A DNA stretch of 8,880 bases, taken from positions 233 to 9,112 of the forward strand of contig DAWB01000189.1 in assembly GCA_002505805.1 (NCBI GenBank), given 5' to 3'. The notes under the pieces were generated by a model, which saw nothing but the letters and a program-made list of their open reading frames with translations, was not told where the DNA came from and searched no databases. The position numbers and the translations under genes were made by a program. Each line of letters starts with the position of its first letter. Position 1 is the first letter of the stretch. This DNA is from Methanosaeta sp. UBA80. GTDB taxonomy: Archaea; Halobacteriota; Methanosarcinia; Methanotrichales; Methanotrichaceae. Below are positions 5,809-8,880 of this stretch, piece after piece.

Positions 5809-6747
5809 ATGATACCAGACTGGATGAACGGGGTGGATATCCAGCCAGCTCCTTTCTCTGCCGGGCATCATGGCAAGAAGGGATTTGTTGGAAAGACCAT
5901 CGATGGAATCCTGGGATTTTTAGAGGAGGCTTTTGTATCCGAGAGCTTTTCCAGGAGGGCCGGCCTTATGCAGAGCCTGGACCCCAGGATCAAGCTGCTA
6001 TCCACTCTGGCAGTCGTTTTTGCCGCCAGCATGATCGGTGAGCTAAAGGTTCTGGTTGCGATCTATCTTCTGACGCTGATGATATGCTATCTCAGCAAGA
6101 TAGAACTCTGGTTTTTTATCAAGAGAGTCTGGCTTTTCATTCCCATATTCGCAGGAATTATAGCCATACCTATGATATTCAATGTCTTTATCCCCGGAGA
6201 TCCGCTCTATACCATCATGCACCTGGGAGAGGGCGCGCGCCTGGGGCCAATAGCGCTTCCCGAGAGCATCTTCATCACCAGGCAGGGAAGCCTTGCCGCG
6301 GTGATATTCACCATGCGCGTGGCAGCCTGTGTCTCTGCAGTAGTGCTCCTCTTTCTGACCACACCGCAGCAGATCCTCTTCAAGTCCCTGCGCACGGTGG
6401 GAGTTCCAAAGATATATGTTCTGACATTGCAGATGGCCTACCGATATATTTTTCTGCTCATGGAGCAGGTGCGGGAGATGCATACGGCCAAGAAGGCAAG
6501 AACCATAAAATCCAGAGGGATAATAGAGGAGCAGAAATGGGTGGGGGGACGCATAGGCTATACCCTTATAAGATCGCTGGCCATGAGCGAGAAGGTGCAT
6601 ATGGCCATGCTATCCCGGGGCTTCAACGGAGAGGTTCATATCATGGAGGAGTTCCGGATGAGGCAGCGGGATTATCTGGCCGGGGCGGCGGCGCTGTGCC
6701 TAAGTCTGGCTCTGCTGTTGATCTCCCAGGATATCATTAAGCTGTAA
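5809..6747 (+). CDS. cbiQ: Energy-coupling-factor transmembrane coupling subunit (CbiQ/EcfT)
   Basis: 312 residues. It is the T component that links the ATPase CbiO to the substrate-binding CbiM. The EcfT landmark SLDPRIKLL is at residues 56-64. Hydrophobic segments follow at about 64-90 and 98-125, with more after residue 160 and one at the C-terminus. The two short coupling motifs that dock on the ATPases appear as SRG at 235-237 (in ARTIKSRGI) and 269-271 (in AMLSRGFNGE). The start is ATG 5809, behind GGAG at 5801. The N-terminus before SLDPR is about 55 residues, longer than in compact CbiQ proteins, and begins with a soluble stretch containing HH at 20-21. TIDGILGFLEEAFVSE looks like an extension I associate with other archaeal members. 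The gap to the PDGLE gene is 124 bases; cbiO follows after 14 bases. Confidence 0.88.
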   Translation: MIPDWMNGVDIQPAPFSAGHHGKKGFVGKTIDGILGFLEEAFVSESFSRRAGLMQSLDPRIKLLSTLAVVFAASMIGELKVLVAIYLLTLMICYLSKIELWFFIKRVWLFIPIFAGIIAIPMIFNVFIPGDPLYTIMHLGEGARLGPIALPESIFITRQGSLAAVIFTMRVAACVSAVVLLFLTTPQQILFKSLRTVGVPKIYVLTLQMAYRYIFLLMEQVREMHTAKKARTIKSRGIIEEQKWVGGRIGYTLIRSLAMSEKVHMAMLSRGFNGEVHIMEEFRMRQRDYLAGAAALCLSLALLLISQDIIKL

Positions 6748-6761
6748 AGACGGAATCTAAC

Positions 6762-7616
6762 ATGGCGACCATATTTGATTTGAGGGATGTATCTTACTCC
6801 TATGTGGGAAAGATCGATGCGCTTAAGGATATCACCCTGAAGATAGAGCGAGGGGAGCAGGTCAGCATCATAGGCTCCAACGGAAGCGGAAAATCAACTC
6901 TTCTGGCTATACTCGATGCGCTGATATACCCCTCCTCCGGTGAGTTCTACGCCTTCGAAAATCTTATTACCGAAGATGGATTCGACTCTATCTCTGATAA
7001 TGAATTCAGATCCTATTTCCGTACCAAGGTGGGATTCGTCTTTCAAAACTCAGATGTTCAGCTCTTCTCTTCCACGGTCTACGAGGAGATAGCTTTCGGT
7101 CCGCTGCAGCTGGATCTTCCTCCCGAGGAGGTAAAGTCCAGGGTAAAGGACGTCCTGGAGATGATGGAGATAGGAAAGCTGCGGGATAGATCGCCCCACA
7201 CCCTATCCGGCGGGGAGAAGAAGAAGGTGAGCATAGCCACGGTGCTGGTCAACAATCCCGATGTTCTCCTTCTGGATGAGCCATCGGCGGGATTGGACCC
7301 CAGGACCCAGCTCTGGCTTATGGAACTTCTCCAGGAGCTGGGCCGGGCGGGCAAGACGATCGTAACCGCAACTCACGATCTGGAGATCATCGATCATATC
7401 AGCAACAGGTCCATAGTCATGGGTGAGGACCACAGGATCAAGATAGACCGGGACTCAAAGAGCGTTCTCTCCGACTACGAGCTTCTCCTCTCCTCCAATC
7501 TGGTGCATGAGCATACCCATCTGCACGGCAAGCTGGTGCATGAGCATATGCACGCTCACGGGCAGGCGCATCAGGCTCACGGTCATGCCCATATCGGCGA
7601 GCAGCACAATCATTGA
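6762..7616 (+). CDS. cbiO: Energy-coupling-factor ATPase CbiO with a His-rich C-terminal tail
   Basis: 284 residues. It is the ATP-binding subunit that powers Co2+/Ni2+ import, working as a dimer on CbiQ. All nucleotide-binding motifs are intact: Walker A GSNGSGKST at 38-46, Q-loop VFQNSDVQLF at 93-102 (Gln95), signature LSGGEKKK at 148-155, Walker B VLLLDEPSAGLD at 168-179 and H-loop ATHD at 203-206 (His205). The core ends near 246. Residues 249-284 form a tail with 14 histidines in 36 residues, including two copies of LVHEHxHxHG, typical of a metal-holding extension on the cytoplasmic side. The metal specificity (Co or Ni) is not settled by this tail. The ATG follows cbiQ by 14 bases with a modest GGAA site. 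It is the last gene of the operon and convergent with the DUF1801 gene. Confidence 0.92.
   Translation: MATIFDLRDVSYSYVGKIDALKDITLKIERGEQVSIIGSNGSGKSTLLAILDALIYPSSGEFYAFENLITEDGFDSISDNEFRSYFRTKVGFVFQNSDVQLFSSTVYEEIAFGPLQLDLPPEEVKSRVKDVLEMMEIGKLRDRSPHTLSGGEKKKVSIATVLVNNPDVLLLDEPSAGLDPRTQLWLMELLQELGRAGKTIVTATHDLEIIDHISNRSIVMGEDHRIKIDRDSKSVLSDYELLLSSNLVHEHTHLHGKLVHEHMHAHGQAHQAHGHAHIGEQHNH
7500..7565 (+). repeat. 33-base tandem duplication encoding LVHEHxHxHG twice
   Basis: Units lie at 7500-7532 and 7533-7565 and encode residues 247-257 and 258-268 of CbiO. The first 15 bases of the units are identical (CTGGTGCATGAGCAT). Differences are concentrated later in the unit. This duplication builds the front half of the His-rich tail. 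Confidence 0.8.
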
Positions 7617-7661
7617 GGAGGAAGCGGGAAGAAGGCAGCTCTCGAGGCTATTGGATTATCT

Positions 7662-8000
7662 TCAACCTGCGTGTTCCTTTACCATTTTTAAAAGTTTGAC
7701 AATTTGTTTTTCATCAATTTCTTTTTCAGATTTTATCTCGATTATTCTCATAGTCTTTCCACTGCCCTTAAATAAAGCAATCTCTTCCTTTGACAATTCC
7801 TTAATGGAAAACCCAAGATTGACATGGGTTTTAAGTGCAACAAAATAATATTTTCCTCCGGCATATGAAGGAACGCCCCATTTCATTTTTTCCTTAATAT
7901 CTGGAAATGTTTTGAAGATAATTGTTCTTAATTTCATACAAATTTCTTTTTGAGGTGATTTTTGAGTTTCTATGTATTCATCAACTTTTTTGTCAGACAT
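7662..8000 (-). CDS. DUF1801 family protein
   Basis: 112 residues, apparently complete, cytosolic, with no signal peptide. The family signature is clear in the middle: EKMKWGVPSYAGGKYYFVALKTHVNLGFS at about residues 37-65 (conserved W, G-x-P and the K-T-H-V strand), after an N-terminal helix beginning MSDKKVDEYIE and before a C-terminal Lys-rich helix. The fold is related to bacterial YdhG-type proteins, one of which has been described as a frataxin-like iron chaperone. That role cannot be assumed here. The gene has about 30% GC by hand count (95 of 320 bases over 7681-8000) against roughly 60% in parts of adjacent cbiO, which suggests recent acquisition. No clear ribosome binding site precedes the ATG at 8000; a TATA-like GATATAC lies about 40 bases upstream. 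It is convergent with cbiO and 45 bases from it. Confidence 0.85.
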   Translation of the reverse strand: MSDKKVDEYIETQKSPQKEICMKLRTIIFKTFPDIKEKMKWGVPSYAGGKYYFVALKTHVNLGFSIKELSKEEIALFKGSGKTMRIIEIKSEKEIDEKQIVKLLKMVKEHAG

Positions 8001-8116
8001 ATTAAATCAAACATTCCAACAAATCATGACCAGTGCGTATATCTTTCGGTCGGCGGCTTCGATCTGCCGCTAGAGCGCCGTTTGATCATGCAGCGTGCTG
8101 GCTTCCAGCTAAGGGC
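8001..8116. other. Short gap between the PUA and DUF1801 genes, with a GC-rich hairpin
   Basis: No gene is seen. GCGGC at 8053-8057 pairs with GCCGC at 8066-8070 around an 8-base loop. It could end the PUA transcript, but no T tract follows in the minus direction. GC falls sharply between 8050 and 8000, marking the edge of the AT-rich DUF1801 segment. Confidence 0.35.
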
Positions 8117-8569
8117 TCAATGCTCCGCCACCTTCCTGGCTGCCACCGCCAGGCCGCGCTTGATCTGCATCATCTCCTCCGGTGCAAGGACAGCAGTTCC
8201 TGTGGCCAGCAACCTATCACTGGAATCGACCACCAGGACCTCCTCCCCGGCTCTGATCTCCCGGTCCACCTCCAAAACGTGCTTGGCGAAGAGATTGCCG
8301 CCCTTGGCTATGAACGGTGCGGCATCATCCGAGGCCACAACCCTGAGGTGGGGAGGGGGCAGAAATGCATGCAGCCTCCTGGCACCAAGCATGCTCAGTG
8401 TCAAGAGGTTGTCGCTGGCCCGCACTGTGGCTATCCTCTCCTTTTCCGAATACAGATAGCGAAGGCGGCGGGTCTTGGAGAGGCTGTAGCTGGTATCACC
8501 CGGAAAAAGGGCGTCGCCTGCACCCTTCCCGAACTGAAAGTCGGCAATGATCCTGGCTCGTTTTAGCAT
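8117..8569 (-). CDS. Stand-alone PUA-domain RNA-binding protein (archaeosine/pseudouridine synthase C-terminal type)
   Basis: 150 residues, complete and soluble. The N-terminal part (about 1-75: LKRARIIADFQFGKGAGDALF) matches the pre-PUA domain found next to PUA in archaeal tRNA-guanine transglycosylases and their stand-alone relatives. The C-terminal part (about 82-148: APFIAKGGNLFAKHVLEVD, then EVLVVDSSDRLLATGTAVL) is a PUA domain, which binds structured RNA such as tRNA. The conserved lead G and the DxxLLATG strand are present. No catalytic domain is attached, so it may work with a separate enzyme or as an accessory RNA-binding subunit. The in-frame stop 48 bases upstream and lack of other start codons fix the ATG at 8569. 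A GGAGG lies about 13 bases upstream, a little far. It is divergent from glyA. Confidence 0.82.
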   Translation of the reverse strand: MLKRARIIADFQFGKGAGDALFPGDTSYSLSKTRRLRYLYSEKERIATVRASDNLLTLSMLGARRLHAFLPPPHLRVVASDDAAPFIAKGGNLFAKHVLEVDREIRAGEEVLVVDSSDRLLATGTAVLAPEEMMQIKRGLAVAARKVAEH

Positions 8570-8650
8570 CCCTAAAACCTTGCCCTCCCGCTGATAAAGA
8601 GTTATGGGTTGCCTGGTTTAAGCTGGAGATAGATGAGATATCACCATAAC

Positions 8651-8660
8651 CTATTTTATT
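8651..8660 (+). promoter_or_regulatory. TATA-like element for glyA
   Basis: CTATTTTATT would place transcription near 8680-8685 and give a leader of about 35 bases to the TTG at 8719. This is the only good AT-rich element at a suitable distance. Confidence 0.4.
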
Positions 8661-8678
8661 CTCCTCATTCCCATCACC

Positions 8679-8694
8679 TCTCATCCTGATGAGA
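8679..8694. promoter_or_regulatory. Palindrome at the predicted glyA transcription start
   Basis: TCTCATCCTGATGAGA: two perfect 7-base arms around CT. A further direct copy, GATGAGAT, lies at 8632-8639 in the same divergent region. The position just after the TATA-like element fits a repressor operator. Confidence 0.4.
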
Positions 8695-8708
8695 TTAATT
8701 GCAATGCC

Positions 8709-8714
8709 GGTGAT
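8709..8714 (+). promoter_or_regulatory. Ribosome binding site of glyA
   Basis: GGTGAT, 4 bases before TTG at 8719. The in-frame TAA at 8716-8718 directly before the TTG rules out any earlier start. Confidence 0.6.
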
Positions 8715-8718
8715 TTAA

Positions 8719-8880
8719 TTGAAACCCCTATGTGAGCAAGACCCAGAAGTATATGCTGCCATCCAGGATGAGCTGGAGCGGCAGCGCAATAACATCATTC
8801 TGATCGCCTCCGAGAACTTCGCCAGTAGAGCGGTCATGGAAGCCCAGGGCTGCATCATGACCAATAAATATGCCGAAGGT
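8719..8880 (+). CDS. glyA: Serine hydroxymethyltransferase (N-terminal 54 residues; rest outside window)
   Basis: PLP-dependent interconversion of serine and glycine with transfer of the C1 unit; in methanogens the pterin partner is tetrahydromethanopterin or its relatives. The frame reads [19 protein letters not shown], then [20 protein letters not shown] and TNKYAEG, the well-known SHMT N-terminal block (IASEN, and NKYAEG at the edge). Translation must begin at TTG 8719, since a TAA codon is immediately upstream in frame and the next ATG would delete the IASEN block. GGTGAT 4 bases upstream supports the start. The gene faces away from the PUA gene across 149 bases with a TATA-like element and a palindrome. 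Nothing is said about the catalytic Lys, which lies beyond the window. Confidence 0.92.
   Translation, partial: MKPLCEQDPEVYAAIQDELERQRNNIILIASENFASRAVMEAQGCIMTNKYAEG

Noticed and set aside
5793..6041. Open frame of 82 codons starting before cbiQ
   Set aside because: Different frame, overlaps cbiQ, and has no recognisable protein character.
6043..6740. Long antisense and alternate-frame open frames inside cbiQ (185 and 218 codons)
   Set aside because: They are shadows of cbiQ: the products lack hydrophobic or family patterns, while the cbiQ frame has clear motifs.
8053..8070. TTCGATC loop between GC arms, resembling a tRNA T-arm and a possible integration site
   Set aside because: The loop is 8 bases, the conserved G53-C61 pair is missing, and no D-arm, anticodon arm or acceptor stem can be assembled around it on either strand.
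7962..8566. Two long plus-strand open frames (165 and 177 codons) over the PUA gene
   Set aside because: The minus-strand frame encodes an unmistakable PUA protein, and the plus frames have no ribosome binding site or family resemblance.
1..8880. CRISPR arrays, transposases, toxin-antitoxin or phage genes
   Set aside because: No regularly spaced repeats, terminal inverted repeats or matching protein families were seen; the only tandem repeats are the coding ones in the propeller and the CbiO tail.

Overview
The window looks like part of a methanogenic archaeal chromosome, most likely an acetate-using Methanothrix (Methanosaeta) type organism. The evidence is a sulfopyruvate decarboxylase subunit (coenzyme M synthesis), archaeal TATA-box promoters, GGAGG/GGTGA ribosome binding sites, a stand-alone archaeal PUA protein, a CbiM-PDGLE-CbiQ-CbiO metal importer, and large secreted proteins rich in N-glycosylation sequons. 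The genus is an inference; the archaeal methanogen assignment is much firmer.

Layout. 1-418 (minus): start of comD, running off the left edge. 419-609: divergent promoter region. 610-3108 (plus): an 832-residue secreted protein with a von Willebrand A domain, an SdrD-B-like domain and a seven-repeat beta-propeller. 3105-4157 (minus): a secreted, extremely acidic protein of unknown function, convergent with the VWA gene and sharing stop-codon bases with it. 4158-4643: a long AT-rich gap holding divergent promoters and some inverted repeats. 4644-7616 (plus): a four-gene metal uptake operon (cbiM, a PDGLE-type small subunit, cbiQ, cbiO), with a potentially structured spacer between the second and third genes and a His-rich tail on the ATPase. 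7662-8000 (minus): an AT-rich DUF1801 gene that stands out in base composition. 8117-8569 (minus): a PUA-domain RNA-binding protein. 8570-8718: a divergent promoter region with a 16-bp palindrome. 8719-8880 (plus): start of glyA (serine hydroxymethyltransferase), using a TTG start and running off the right edge.

How it fits together. The transporter would supply Co2+ (or Ni2+) for the corrinoids, F430 and CO dehydrogenase that a methanogen needs in quantity; comD belongs to synthesis of the methyl carrier coenzyme M; glyA links serine/glycine to the tetrahydromethanopterin C1 pool. The two convergent secreted proteins are probably cell-surface or sheath-associated. I see no phage, transposon, CRISPR or defence system. 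The least explained parts are the VWA-propeller/acidic protein pair, the possible operator over the cbiM promoter, the spacer between the PDGLE gene and cbiQ, and the compositional island at the DUF1801 gene.
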